Assembly: GCA_910586725.1 (NCBI GenBank)
Contig: CAJUJL010000015.1
Span: 1-36,685, forward strand
Length of the DNA stretch: 36,685 bases
Direction: 5' to 3'
Origin: an uncultured Lachnospiraceae bacterium
Lineage (GTDB): Bacteria > Bacillota > Clostridia > Lachnospirales > Lachnospiraceae
The notes below the pieces were generated by a model. That model was not told the DNA's origin, did no database searches, and was given only the letters and a program-made list of their open reading frames with translations. How positions within the stretch are numbered: position 1 is the first letter of the stretch; every line of letters starts with the position of its first letter. Both the position numbers and the translations under genes were made by a program. This document shows positions 25,062 through 33,191 of the stretch, one piece after another.

Positions 25062-25577
25062 ATGATTATAAAATTTTTAAACGAACTAAAGTCTGATTCT
25101 TTAGAAAAAAAGTATGAATTAGAGTCAAGAATAAAATCTTTAAAAACAAAGATAAATGAAAATAAAATATTTATACAAAGATTAAAGTCGGAAGCAGAGC
25201 AAAATTTTAATGCATTTTCACCCAGAAAACAAAATGTAAATCTGAAAAAAAGTATAGAAGAGCGGGAGATTGTAAATGAATCTTTGCTGGAAGAATATCA
25301 TCAATTAGATGACGAACTCAATAATTTGAATTCCAAATTAGAAGAGTTGGATCAAATACTAATTTTTACAAAAAAGGAATCTCTTCAATTAAAACAGTTA
25401 AATCAGATCAAGGATGGATTACATATAAAATTACATAATATAATTTATAAATTAGAGTTTTGTTCTAAAATAGTGTTACAGGATGCTTCCAGATGTAGAT
25501 TGGAGCTATTGGATGCAATTCAATTACTGAATGAACTAATGAAAGAGTTATCGTCTGAAAATGATGAAACGCATTAG
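25062..25577 (+). CDS. DegS-sensor-like coiled-coil protein lacking a kinase ATPase domain
   Basis: A 171-aa cytoplasmic protein that is almost entirely charged helix. Heptad-like coiled coil covers about 1-115. The last third (LHIKLHNIIYKLEFCSKIV, then RCRLELLDAIQLLNELMKEL) resembles the helical pair of a DegS/NarX-type (HisKA_3) dimerisation domain. There is no clear phospho-accepting LHD motif and no HATPase domain at all. The stop is followed 17 nt later by a DegU-like regulator gene, so no room exists for a lost kinase domain. It may sense or scaffold, but function is not established. The family link is by pattern, not by search. Confidence 0.55.
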   Translation: MIIKFLNELKSDSLEKKYELESRIKSLKTKINENKIFIQRLKSEAEQNFNAFSPRKQNVNLKKSIEEREIVNESLLEEYHQLDDELNNLNSKLEELDQILIFTKKESLQLKQLNQIKDGLHIKLHNIIYKLEFCSKIVLQDASRCRLELLDAIQLLNELMKELSSENDETH

Positions 25578-25594
25578 AATAAGGGGGGTTCTGA

Positions 25595-26251
25595 TTGCCG
25601 AAAATAAAGCTTATCATTGCAGATAATCATATTATTTTTAGAGAAGGATTAGTAAAGCTATTCGAGTCAGAAAATGATTTTGATATTATTTCAAATGCAA
25701 ATAATGCAAAAGAGTGTTTCGATGTTTTATGCAATGACTGTCCGGATTTATTGATTCTGGATCTTAATTTACCCCATCATGATTCAATAGAAATTATAAG
25801 AAAATTAAATGAAGCTCCTTTGCGATTGATTAAGATTTTAGTTTTGACTGGATTTTATGATAGAAGTTATTTTTCAGAAGTTGTTTCACTTGGTATTGAT
25901 GGTTATCTCTTAAAAAAATCAGATTTTGCTGAATTAAAAAAGGCTATTATTTCTATTATGAATGGTGATACTTATATTACATCTGACTGGGTAGAGGATA
26001 CGACTGATGTTGGAAGTTATCGAAAATATGATATAGATAAAATAAATCAGCTCACACATAGAGAATTGGATGTATTGAAAAATCTTTCTTTGGGTATGTA
26101 TAACAAGGAAATAGCAATACGATTGGATATAAGTGAACGAACAGTAAAAAATCATATATCCAGTATATTTAAGAAAATTGGAGTATCTGACAGGACACAG
26201 GCAGCCGTATTTTCTATTCGAAATAATTTGGTTAATATTTATAAGATTTAG
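25595..26251 (+). CDS. NarL/DegU-family response regulator
   Basis: A 218-aa two-component regulator starting at a TTG (25595-25597) after AAGGGGGG. The receiver domain is at about 1-120. The acidic pocket is D10-N11 (the usual second acid is Asn), the phospho-acceptor is Asp56 in LLILDLNLP, followed by the LTGFYD threonine and LLKKSD lysine. The LuxR-type HTH at about 150-215 reads LTHRELDVLKNLSLGMYNKEIAIRLDISERTVKNHISSIFKKIGV. It is paired with the kinase-less coiled-coil gene, so a cognate kinase is absent here. The targets are unknown. Confidence 0.88.
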   Translation: MPKIKLIIADNHIIFREGLVKLFESENDFDIISNANNAKECFDVLCNDCPDLLILDLNLPHHDSIEIIRKLNEAPLRLIKILVLTGFYDRSYFSEVVSLGIDGYLLKKSDFAELKKAIISIMNGDTYITSDWVEDTTDVGSYRKYDIDKINQLTHRELDVLKNLSLGMYNKEIAIRLDISERTVKNHISSIFKKIGVSDRTQAAVFSIRNNLVNIYKI

Positions 26252-26295
26252 AAATCTTTGCTGTAGATAAATTATAGACAAATGAAATACGAAAA

Positions 26296-26311
26296 TGTTT
26301 CACGTGAAACA
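26296..26311. promoter_or_regulatory. parS centromere site
   Basis: The 16-bp sequence TGTTTCACGTGAAACA is identical to the Bacillus parS consensus and sits at the centre of a 22-bp perfect palindrome (26293-26314). ParB (Spo0J) binds parS and spreads along DNA as a CTP-dependent clamp for origin segregation. It is located 136 bp before parA, about 9.4 kb from the DnaA-box cluster. A 63-codon frame running through the site is not considered a gene. Confidence 0.97.
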
Positions 26312-26401
26312 TTTGAAAACAAGTTCAGCATATACGCTAAAAGCATTATAAAAAAAGATATATTCTCATTCTATTTACCTATAGAAAAGATAATTGAGAA
26401 G

Positions 26402-26410
26402 TGCTATAAT
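26402..26410 (+). promoter_or_regulatory. Extended -10 promoter of parAB
   Basis: TGC directly followed by TATAAT (26405-26410) lies about 38 nt upstream of the parA ATG. The best -35 at 17-nt spacing is TAGAAA (26382-26387), a 4/6 match. The promoter lies between parS and parA, so ParB spreading could affect it. Confidence 0.65.
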
Positions 26411-26447
26411 CCTAGTAAGTATAAGAAAGGAAGAAAGGATTATAAAG

Positions 26448-27215
26448 ATGGTAAGAATTATAGCAGTGGCTAATCAAAAAGGTGGTGTTGGTAAAACAAC
26501 AACAGCAATCAATTTATCTTCATGTTTAGCTGAAAATAATAAAAAAGTTTTAACGATTGATACAGATCCACAGGGAAATACGACAAGCGGATTAGGCGTA
26601 GAAAAAGAAGAGATTGAAAATACAGTCTATGATCTGATGATCGATCAATGTACGATCAAAGAATGTATTGTAAAAACAGAAATAGAAAACTTAGACCTAA
26701 TTCCTTCAAATGTAAATTTGGCAGGCGCTGAAATAGAATTGCTTGGTATCAATAATAAAGAATATATTTTGAAAAATGCAGTAGATTATATCAAAGATGA
26801 CTATGATTTTATCATAATAGATTGTCCTCCATCGTTAAGTATGCTTACGGTAAATGCTATGACGACAGCAAATACTGTTTTGGTTCCAATACAATGTGAA
26901 TATTATGCGTTGGAAGGATTGAGCCAGCTGATACATACGATTAATTTAGTGCAGGAGAGATTAAATCCTGACCTTGAAATGGAAGGCGTTGTATTTACAA
27001 TGTATGATGCAAGAACAAATTTGTCATTACAGGTCGTTGAAAATGTAAAAAATAATTTAAATACCACCATCTATAAGACAATTATTCCAAGAAGCGTAAG
27101 GCTTGCGGAAGCTCCCAGCCACGGTTTACCAATTAATAAATATGATTCAAGATCTACCGGGGCAGAGAGTTATCGCATGTTGGCAAAAGAAGTGATAAAC
27201 AGAAAGGATTTATAA
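26448..27215 (+). CDS. parA: Chromosome partitioning ATPase ParA (Soj)
   Basis: Deviant-Walker ATPase that positions replication origins with ParB and, in Bacillus, regulates DnaA. The start is the ATG at 26448-26450 (255 aa, MVRIIAVANQKGG), 8 nt after AAAGGA; a longer frame lacks a ribosome binding site. Walker A is KGGVGKTT (11-18). Walker A' has Asp38 and Asp40 (DTDPQGNTTSGLG), and Walker B is FIIIDCPPSLSMLT. The C-terminal IPRSVRLAEAPSHGLPI is typical of chromosomal ParA. The parB ATG follows one base after its stop. Confidence 0.96.
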   Translation: MVRIIAVANQKGGVGKTTTAINLSSCLAENNKKVLTIDTDPQGNTTSGLGVEKEEIENTVYDLMIDQCTIKECIVKTEIENLDLIPSNVNLAGAEIELLGINNKEYILKNAVDYIKDDYDFIIIDCPPSLSMLTVNAMTTANTVLVPIQCEYYALEGLSQLIHTINLVQERLNPDLEMEGVVFTMYDARTNLSLQVVENVKNNLNTTIYKTIIPRSVRLAEAPSHGLPINKYDSRSTGAESYRMLAKEVINRKDL

Positions 27216-27216
27216 T

Positions 27217-28098
27217 ATGGCCGTAAGAAAAAATGGATTAGGAAAAGGTCTGGGAAAAGGACTTGATTCAATGATTCCTGAGAAAATAAAATCAACAGAC
27301 CCCGTTATGATAGATATTCAAAAAGTGGAACCAAACCGTGAACAGCCAAGAAAAAGCTTTGATGAAGATTCTTTATTAGAATTGGCTGACTCTATCAAAC
27401 AATTTGGAATTTTACAGCCTCTTTTGGTACAAGATAAAAAAGAATATTATGAAATTATTGCCGGGGAGCGCCGTTGGCGCGCTGCAAAATTGGCAAAGCT
27501 GAGCGAAGTTCCGGTTATCATCAAAGAACTTACAGATCAGGAAATTGTAGAAATATCTTTGATTGAAAATATACAGAGAGAGAATTTAAATCCAATTGAA
27601 GAAGCAATTGCATATAAACGATTACTGGAGGAATTTAATTTAAAACAGGACGAAGTGGCTGAAAGAGTGTCCAAAAGCAGAACAGCAGTTACAAATTCCA
27701 TGCGTTTATTGAAACTGTCAGATCAGGTGCAACAAATGGTAATTGACGATATGCTGACAACAGGTCATGCAAGAGCATTGCTTAGCATAGAAGATAAGGA
27801 CAAGCAATATTCAGCCGCACAGAAAATATTTGATGAAAAGCTAAGTGTCCGGGAAACGGAGAAGCTCGTGAAGAAGCTGCAAAATGACAAGCCGGCAAAA
27901 CCTGTAAAAGAAGAGCCGATAGATCCAAAGCTGGATATTATTTATCAGGATTTGGAAGAAAAAATGAAAAACATATTTGGTACAAAAGTTGCAATTCATA
28001 AAAAGACTTCTAAAAAGGGAACAATAGAGATTGAATATTATTCTCCGGAAGAACTTGATCGTATTATAGAGCTTTTTCAGACAATAAAAAATATATAA
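27217..28098 (+). CDS. parB: Chromosome partitioning protein ParB (Spo0J)
   Basis: CTP-dependent clamp that binds parS and organises the origin region. The 293 aa start KNGLGKGLGKGLDSMIP, the ParA-stimulating N-terminal peptide. The ParB/Srx domain has REQPRKSFDEDSLLELADSI and the CTP-binding GERRWRAAKLA, and ISLIENIQRENLNPIEEA follows. The HTH is DEVAERVSKSRTAVTNSMRLLKL. The C-terminal dimerisation domain includes IFGTKVAIHKKTSKKGTIEIEYYSPEELDRI. Its linkage to parA and a perfect parS site favour Spo0J over the nucleoid-occlusion paralogue Noc. Confidence 0.96.
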   Translation: MAVRKNGLGKGLGKGLDSMIPEKIKSTDPVMIDIQKVEPNREQPRKSFDEDSLLELADSIKQFGILQPLLVQDKKEYYEIIAGERRWRAAKLAKLSEVPVIIKELTDQEIVEISLIENIQRENLNPIEEAIAYKRLLEEFNLKQDEVAERVSKSRTAVTNSMRLLKLSDQVQQMVIDDMLTTGHARALLSIEDKDKQYSAAQKIFDEKLSVRETEKLVKKLQNDKPAKPVKEEPIDPKLDIIYQDLEEKMKNIFGTKVAIHKKTSKKGTIEIEYYSPEELDRIIELFQTIKNI

Positions 28099-28117
28099 TA
28101 AAGAAAAGGATGGAAAA

Positions 28118-28621
28118 ATGATAAAATATTATTTGGGATTTGATTCAGATTATTTATTATTAGGCGTATTAGGTTTTGCGATTTTATTGTTGATTTTTAT
28201 ATTAATAAATATGATACAAATGCATAAATTAAAAAAGAAATATAAAATGTTTATGGATGGCAAGAATGCCAAAACTTTAGAAGAATCAATCATGAATCGA
28301 ATGGATCAAATTGACTATTTGATCTCTTCAAACAAAAAAAATGAAGATGATATTGAGTCCATTCATAAAAATTTGAAAGGAACTTTTCAAAAGGTTGGAC
28401 TTGTTAAATATGATGCCTTTCAGGAGATGGGTGGAAAATTAAGTTTTTCTTTGGCGTTGTTAAATCAGATCAATGACGGATTTATTATCAATGCAATGCA
28501 CAGCAGAGAAGGATGTTATACTTATATTAAAGAAATTATTGACGGTAATTCGATTATCGCTCTGGCAGAAGAAGAGAAGGAAGCATTGGAAATGGCAATG
28601 AATTATAATTTAAAAAATTGA
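28118..28621 (+). CDS. DUF4446 family membrane protein
   Basis: A 167-aa protein that I recognise as DUF4446, commonly found just after parB in Clostridia. One membrane helix (about 13-32, LLLGVLGFAILLLIFILINM) is followed by a charged helical segment (about 35-90). A compact globular domain ends it: KVGLVKYDAFQEMGGKLSFSLALLNQINDGFIINAMHSREGCYTYIKEI. Function is unknown. The start ATG follows AAAAGGATGG, 19 nt after parB, so it is probably co-expressed with the partition genes. Confidence 0.82.
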   Translation: MIKYYLGFDSDYLLLGVLGFAILLLIFILINMIQMHKLKKKYKMFMDGKNAKTLEESIMNRMDQIDYLISSNKKNEDDIESIHKNLKGTFQKVGLVKYDAFQEMGGKLSFSLALLNQINDGFIINAMHSREGCYTYIKEIIDGNSIIALAEEEKEALEMAMNYNLKN

Positions 28622-28662
28622 TAAAACATATGTTTGCCCTGCATCAAAAAGAAAGGAATAAT

Positions 28663-29544
28663 ATGCATAGTTTTTTAAAAGCAATTGGATTTGATCAGAT
28701 GGATAGCTCAAAGCTTAGAAAAATTTTAAATCTGGTAGTAGATGAGCCAAACTATATGAACTCTGCAAAAGATTCAAATGGAAATGAATTTATAGAGATT
28801 TCAAAGGATTTTGGAAAATCTATCGGTATCACAATATGTGGAAGTTATTCTGAAGATGGTAAATTCGAAACAGATTATTATTATCCGTATTTTCAGGGTT
28901 CCAAAATAACAAGTGAAGAATATATAGATATTGAAAAACGTTCCGATAAAGAATCATATGCGGCTGTATGTGATGAAATAAAAGTAGGCGTAACTTTGAT
29001 TTTCCATTTACAAAATACAGCGGAATATTTAAAAAACAAATCAATCTGGGAAAAGAAGCACAAACCAAAGATGTATGCAAATATCTCGGCTCTTTCTCTG
29101 GACGCTAAAATTTTATTTCCAATTAATAAAAGTAAGAAGCAGATTCAGAAAAACGAAGAAATAACACAAAACCGCAACCACCTTCTTGCCGCAGCGAGAG
29201 AGGGAGACGAAGATGCGATTGAAAGCCTCACTTTAGAAGATATTGATATGTACTCCATGCTCTCAAGAAGAATTGTCAATGAGGATATTTTGAGTATTGT
29301 AGATTCGTATTTTATGCCTTATGGAATTGAAAGTGATCAATATTCTGTTCTTGGAGAGATTTTGAATGTATGTTATACTGAAAATGAATTTACAGGTCAT
29401 AAAATTTGTATTATGACTGTAGATACCAATAATTTAATATATGATATTTGTGTAAATGAAAAAGACTTATTGGGTGAACCGCTGATTGGAAGAAGGTTCA
29501 AGGGTACAATTTGGCTGCAGGGTTCTGTAAAAATGAAAAATTGA
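28663..29544 (+). CDS. DUF3881 family protein
   Basis: A 293-aa cytoplasmic protein that I recognise as the Lachnospiraceae-type DUF3881 family. The start is the ATG at 28663-28665 (MHSFLKAIGFDQMDSSKLRK), after AGAAAGGAAT. The longer TTG frame overlaps the previous stop and lacks a ribosome binding site. Conserved-looking segments are EFIEISKDFGKSIGITICGSY and YYYPYFQG near the N-terminus, and a C-terminal beta-rich part with YSVLGEILNVCYTENEFTGHKI and RFKGTIWLQGSV. No catalytic motif, membrane helix or signal peptide is evident. The function is unknown. It follows DUF4446 and precedes a tRNA gene. Confidence 0.7.
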   Translation: MHSFLKAIGFDQMDSSKLRKILNLVVDEPNYMNSAKDSNGNEFIEISKDFGKSIGITICGSYSEDGKFETDYYYPYFQGSKITSEEYIDIEKRSDKESYAAVCDEIKVGVTLIFHLQNTAEYLKNKSIWEKKHKPKMYANISALSLDAKILFPINKSKKQIQKNEEITQNRNHLLAAAREGDEDAIESLTLEDIDMYSMLSRRIVNEDILSIVDSYFMPYGIESDQYSVLGEILNVCYTENEFTGHKICIMTVDTNNLIYDICVNEKDLLGEPLIGRRFKGTIWLQGSVKMKN

Positions 29545-29573
29545 TTGATTTTTTTGTTTTAGAGTGATAGAAT
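29545..29573 (+). promoter_or_regulatory. Promoter of tRNA-Arg
   Basis: TTGATT (29545-29550) and TAGAAT (29568-29573) are separated by 17 nt. The -10 lies 16 nt upstream of the mature tRNA 5' end, giving a very short leader. It begins immediately after the DUF3881 stop codon. Confidence 0.7.
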
Positions 29574-29589
29574 ATATGAGTATTGATTT

Positions 29590-29663
29590 GTCGCTATAGC
29601 TCAGTTGGATAGAGCGACCGCCTCCTAAGCGGTAGGCCGGAGGTTCAAATCCTCTTAGCGACG
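29590..29663 (+). tRNA. tRNA-Arg (anticodon CCT)
   Basis: A full cloverleaf is visible. The acceptor arms GTCGCTA (29590-29596) and TAGCGAC (29656-29662) have discriminator G29663. The D arm is GCTC...GAGC. The anticodon stem ACCGC/GCGGT encloses the loop CTCCTAA with anticodon CCT at 29624-29626, and the T arm is GGAGG-TTCAAAT-CCTCT with one G-U pair. CCA is not encoded. It reads AGG arginine codons. Confidence 0.97.
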
Positions 29664-29672
29664 TGAAAACTC

Positions 29673-29710
29673 CGCCGAAAACATTGATTCTTCAACGTTT
29701 TCGGCGTTTT
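29673..29710 (+). terminator. Terminator after tRNA-Arg
   Basis: CGCCGAAAAC (29673-29682) pairs perfectly with GTTTTCGGCG (29697-29706) around a 14-base loop and is followed by TTTT. It lies ten bases after the tRNA 3' end. Confidence 0.88.
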
Positions 29711-29771
29711 AAAATTATCTGCTTAAAAAAGTACAAATAATAAATATTTCATTAAGATATGATGAATCCTG

Positions 29772-29801
29772 TTGAGTATCCACACATAATCTTGTTATAC
29801 T
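29772..29801 (+). promoter_or_regulatory. Promoter of the membrane-lipid gene cluster
   Basis: TTGAGT (29772-29777) and TATACT (29796-29801) are separated by 18 nt, with TGT directly before the -10 (extended -10). It lies about 28 nt before the PAP2 gene start, downstream of the tRNA terminator. Confidence 0.65.
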
Positions 29802-29829
29802 TTTATAAGTAGTTGGATTGGAGAAAAAC

Positions 29830-30501
29830 ATGAGTAAAATAATAAAAAAATACAGTATCATACCACTTATTTTTGCAGTTTCATTCAATATGGCAGTTTA
29901 TTTCGGATCGAGAATAATTGCAGGAAACTGGCATCATTATAATATTGAAAGTTCACTCGATCGTCTAATCCCAATTTGGGCGCCTTCCGTAATCATATAT
30001 CTGGGCTGTTATCTTTTTTGGGCTGCTAATTATATCATAATTGCGCAGCAGGAGAAAGATACGGTATGTCAGTTTTTTTCAGCAGACTTTTTATCAAGAA
30101 TCGTCTGTTTGATTTTCTATTTAGTCGTTCCAACTACAAATGTAAGGCCAAACGTAGATCCTTCCGGATTTTGGAACCAGCTTTTGTTGTATCTTTATTC
30201 TATAGACGCGGCAGATAATCTGTTTCCTTCAATTCACTGTCTGGTAAGTTGGTTTTGTTATATTGGGATTCGCGGAAATCAAAAAATCCCAAAATGGTAT
30301 CGGGGATTATCGTGTATTATGGCTCTCCTTGTTTGCGCTTCCACGCTATTAACCAAACAGCATGTAATTATAGATGTGATTGGTGGAATATTACTTGCGG
30401 AATTTTGTATATGGTTTTCAAAAAAAACATCTATATGGAAAGTGTATCAAAACATACTGAATTATTTAAACAAGAAAATTTTTTCTATAGAAGGGGAATA
30501 G
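29830..30501 (+). CDS. PAP2-family membrane phosphatase-like protein
   Basis: A 223-aa membrane protein with about six hydrophobic segments. I start it at the ATG 29830-29832 (MSKIIKKYSIIPLIF), 6 nt after GGAG; the TTG four codons earlier overlaps that site. PAP2 motifs are VPTTNVRPNV, FPSIHCLVSW (catalytic histidine) and TKQHVIIDVIGG (second histidine and aspartate). The layout matches the PAP2_3/InsP synthase-like subgroup. These enzymes dephosphorylate or transfer lipid phosphates. The neighbours make phospholipids, so a role in lipid or phosphatidylglycerol-phosphate metabolism is plausible but unproven. Confidence 0.8.
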   Translation: MSKIIKKYSIIPLIFAVSFNMAVYFGSRIIAGNWHHYNIESSLDRLIPIWAPSVIIYLGCYLFWAANYIIIAQQEKDTVCQFFSADFLSRIVCLIFYLVVPTTNVRPNVDPSGFWNQLLLYLYSIDAADNLFPSIHCLVSWFCYIGIRGNQKIPKWYRGLSCIMALLVCASTLLTKQHVIIDVIGGILLAEFCIWFSKKTSIWKVYQNILNYLNKKIFSIEGE

Positions 30502-30504
30502 GAA

Positions 30505-31530
30505 ATGCAGGTAAAAAAGAAAGTAGTGTACAACAGCCTTTTTCTTTTAATTGTTTTTTTATTGACAATCTATGGTGTATTTCACGGACAGGATTTAAAT
30601 CAAATGTTTGAAGCGATCAAGAATGTGAATATGATATGGCTTCTTCCCGGAGTATTTCTGGTCTTGTTTTTTATTTGGGGTGAGTCAATCATTATATGGT
30701 ACATGATGCGCTCTTTCGGGATAAAATTAAAGAAAAGAATATGCTTTCTGTTTTCCTCCGTAGGTTTTTTCTTTAGCTGTATTACACCTTCTGCTACCGG
30801 CGGACAGCCAATGCAGATTTATTATATGAAAAAAGAGAAAATACCCATTCCTTTTGCTACGGTTATTTTGATGATTATTACGATCACATATAAATTAGTT
30901 CTGGTAATCATAGGTTTGGGAATACCCTTATTTGCCCGCGGTTTCATGCATCAGTATCTGAATAGCATTCTTCCTGTTTTCTATCTGGGACTGGCATTAA
31001 ATGTCTTCTGTGTCAGTTTTATGACGCTTTTGGTTTTTCACCCAGTTTTGGCAGAAAAAATTATCTTAAAAAGTATGGATTTATTGGAAAAGCTGCATAT
31101 AATAAAACATAAGGAATCACGCACGGATAAATTTAAAACTTCCATGCAGGTATATCGGGAAACCGCGGCGTATCTGAAAAAGCATAAAATAGTGATATTT
31201 AACGTTATCATAATCACTTTTATTCAGAGATTGGCGTTATTTGCGGCAACATATACAGTATATAAAGCTTTTGGATTGTCTGGCACAGGAATATGGGATA
31301 TAATATTTTTACAGGCAGTTATATCAGTATCCGTAGATATGCTTCCGCTTCCGGGAGGAATGGGAATCAGCGAAAGTCTGTTCTTAAAAATATTTTCGCC
31401 TGTTTTTCATGCCGTAACGCTTCCCGCCATGGTAATCTCCAGGGGGCTTGGCTATTACAGCCAGCTTTTGATCAGTGCGTTTTTTACAATGGCGGCACAG
31501 ATTTATTATACATTAAAAGGGGAACGGTAA
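30505..31530 (+). CDS. Lysylphosphatidylglycerol synthase TM-region (flippase-like) protein
   Basis: A 341-aa polytopic membrane protein with about eight hydrophobic segments, of the LPG_synthase_TM/UPF0104 (YbhN-like) family. This family corresponds to the N-terminal flippase half of MprF. Family motifs are FFSCITPSATGGQPMQIYYM (about 91-110) and VDMLPLPGGMGISESLFLK. There is no C-terminal aminoacyl-transferase domain, so it should not make lysyl-PG itself. It starts three bases after the PAP2 stop. It may translocate lipids made by the neighbouring enzymes, but this is inference. Confidence 0.85.
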   Translation: MQVKKKVVYNSLFLLIVFLLTIYGVFHGQDLNQMFEAIKNVNMIWLLPGVFLVLFFIWGESIIIWYMMRSFGIKLKKRICFLFSSVGFFFSCITPSATGGQPMQIYYMKKEKIPIPFATVILMIITITYKLVLVIIGLGIPLFARGFMHQYLNSILPVFYLGLALNVFCVSFMTLLVFHPVLAEKIILKSMDLLEKLHIIKHKESRTDKFKTSMQVYRETAAYLKKHKIVIFNVIIITFIQRLALFAATYTVYKAFGLSGTGIWDIIFLQAVISVSVDMLPLPGGMGISESLFLKIFSPVFHAVTLPAMVISRGLGYYSQLLISAFFTMAAQIYYTLKGER

Positions 31531-31573
31531 ATGGCAGATTGCCGCATTTGCCGTAAAGATTAGGAGGGTACAA

Positions 31574-32230
31574 ATGATAGGTTTTTGGGACTATACGGTA
31601 ATTCTTACATATATCAGCTTTGCATCTGCGATTTCGGGGATATTCTGCGCAATGTCTTCTCATTTGCAATGGGCTGTTTTTTTTCTTGCATTTTCCGGGT
31701 TATGCGATATGTTCGATGGAAAAATTGCAAGAACAAAGAAAAACAGAACTGCCGATGAGAAAAGTTTTGGAATTCAGATTGATTCCTTGTGCGATATAGT
31801 TTGTTTTGGAGCGCTTCCGATTGTCATTTGTTATAAAATAGGAATGAATCATATTTATAGTATTATTATTTTAATCTTATATGGACTTGCAGGGCTGATT
31901 CGCCTGGCATACTTTAATGTAATGGAAGAAAAAAGGCAGAATGAGACGGATGATGCAAGAAAATATTACCAGGGCCTTCCTATTACTTCGATGGCTATGG
32001 CGCTTCCGATTTTATTTGTTTCATCTCCTTTGTTTCACAGTCATCAGCTGTTTATGATTACGCTGCATGCTCTGGTAGCGATTGTTGGAACTTTATTTAT
32101 TACAAATTTCAAATTTCGTAAACCAACGACAATTGAGATTTTTCTGATTGTGGCAATTGTTGCTGCAGCGGTTTTAGCAATTCTGTCACTTCGTCATAGT
32201 TGGTGGAAAATTTTGCATATACGCAGATAG
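31574..32230 (+). CDS. pssA: CDP-alcohol phosphatidyltransferase, probable phosphatidylserine synthase
   Basis: Membrane enzyme (218 aa) that joins serine to CDP-diacylglycerol to make phosphatidylserine. The CDP-alcohol phosphotransferase signature runs CDMFDGKIAR, then FGIQIDSLCD. Its two metal-binding aspartate pairs are intact, but the gap between AR and the glycine is about four residues longer than the textbook motif. Several membrane helices follow. The start ATG lies after AGGAGGG. The serine specificity is inferred mainly from the adjacent decarboxylase gene, which is 13 nt downstream. Confidence 0.9.
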   Translation: MIGFWDYTVILTYISFASAISGIFCAMSSHLQWAVFFLAFSGLCDMFDGKIARTKKNRTADEKSFGIQIDSLCDIVCFGALPIVICYKIGMNHIYSIIILILYGLAGLIRLAYFNVMEEKRQNETDDARKYYQGLPITSMAMALPILFVSSPLFHSHQLFMITLHALVAIVGTLFITNFKFRKPTTIEIFLIVAIVAAAVLAILSLRHSWWKILHIRR

Positions 32231-32243
32231 AAAGGAGTAGAGT

Positions 32244-33113
32244 ATGCATCTGTCGGCAGATCGGGAAGGAAATATTACAAAAGAAAATTCCATGCAGGAT
32301 CGTTTTCTGGAAATGATGTATCAAAGCGCCATTGGGAGGATACTTCTAAGGCCCCTGGTTACGCCCGCGTTTTCTAAAATCGCAGGATGGCTTTTAGATT
32401 CAAGGGCATCCAGAATATTTGTGTATCCATTTATCAAAAAGCATTCCATTAATTTAAAAGAATATGAACAGAAGAAATATAAATCATACAATGATTTTTT
32501 TACCAGAAAAATGCTCCTGGGGGCCAGAAGGATTGACAGAAGGGATGAGGCGTTTATAAGTCCTTGCGACAGCAGGGTAAGCGTTTATAAAATAAATCCT
32601 AAAAGTGTGTTTCATATAAAAAATACAAGATATACAACAGCAAGCCTTTTGAGAAGCAAAAGGCTTGCGCATCTTTTCAAAGAAGGGTATATATGGATTT
32701 TCAGACTGCAAGTGAATGATTATCATCATTATATTCACATAGATAAGGGAAGAGTGTCTAAAAGTTTCAAAATTCCGGGTGTATTTCATACCGTTAATCC
32801 GATTGCTAATGATCATTATCCGATTTACAAAGAAAATACAAGAGAATATTCAATTATTCAATCAGATCATTTTGGAACTATGATTCAAATGGAAGTGGGA
32901 GCTCTTCTGGTAGGAAAAATTCAAAACCGCGTCTGCGGTGAATTGATTTACAAAGGACAGGAAAAAGGACAGTTTGCGTTTGGAGGGTCTACCGTAATTT
33001 TAATGACGCAAAAAGGCAAAGTAAGGCCAGATCATGATATATTGAAAAATTCAGAAAAAGGAATTGAAACAATCGTAAAATTAGGCGAGCATGTGGGAAG
33101 AAAAGAAGAATAA
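32244..33113 (+). CDS. psd: Phosphatidylserine decarboxylase proenzyme
   Basis: Converts phosphatidylserine to phosphatidylethanolamine. The proenzyme (289 aa) self-cleaves at GGST (in FAFGGSTVI near residue 250) to create the pyruvoyl cofactor; many relatives have LGST. Other conserved parts are YNDFFTRKML, ISPCDSRVSVY (catalytic aspartate region), FRLQVNDYHHYIHIDKG with the conserved histidines, and HTVNPIA. The start follows AAAGGAG. Together with PssA it completes a PE pathway. Psd usually sits at the membrane, but no clear membrane helix is seen. Confidence 0.93.
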   Translation: MHLSADREGNITKENSMQDRFLEMMYQSAIGRILLRPLVTPAFSKIAGWLLDSRASRIFVYPFIKKHSINLKEYEQKKYKSYNDFFTRKMLLGARRIDRRDEAFISPCDSRVSVYKINPKSVFHIKNTRYTTASLLRSKRLAHLFKEGYIWIFRLQVNDYHHYIHIDKGRVSKSFKIPGVFHTVNPIANDHYPIYKENTREYSIIQSDHFGTMIQMEVGALLVGKIQNRVCGELIYKGQEKGQFAFGGSTVILMTQKGKVRPDHDILKNSEKGIETIVKLGEHVGRKEE

Positions 33114-33129
33114 TCGCTTTGATTCCATA

Positions 33130-33158
33130 TTTACGAATCCTGCAAAGAATAGTATAAT
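33130..33158 (+). promoter_or_regulatory. Promoter of the cNMP-binding-like gene
   Basis: TTTACG (33130-33135) and a perfect TATAAT (33153-33158) are separated by 17 nt. They lie 34 nt before the next gene's ATG and just after the psd stop codon, with no visible terminator in between. Confidence 0.65.
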
Positions 33159-33191
33159 AAAATAATTGATTACGCAGCAAGGGAGAAAAAG

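Noticed and set aside
26282..26473. 63-codon plus-strand frame through parS
   Set aside because: It overlaps the parA start in another frame, has no good ribosome binding site, and its sequence is explained by parS and the parA promoter.
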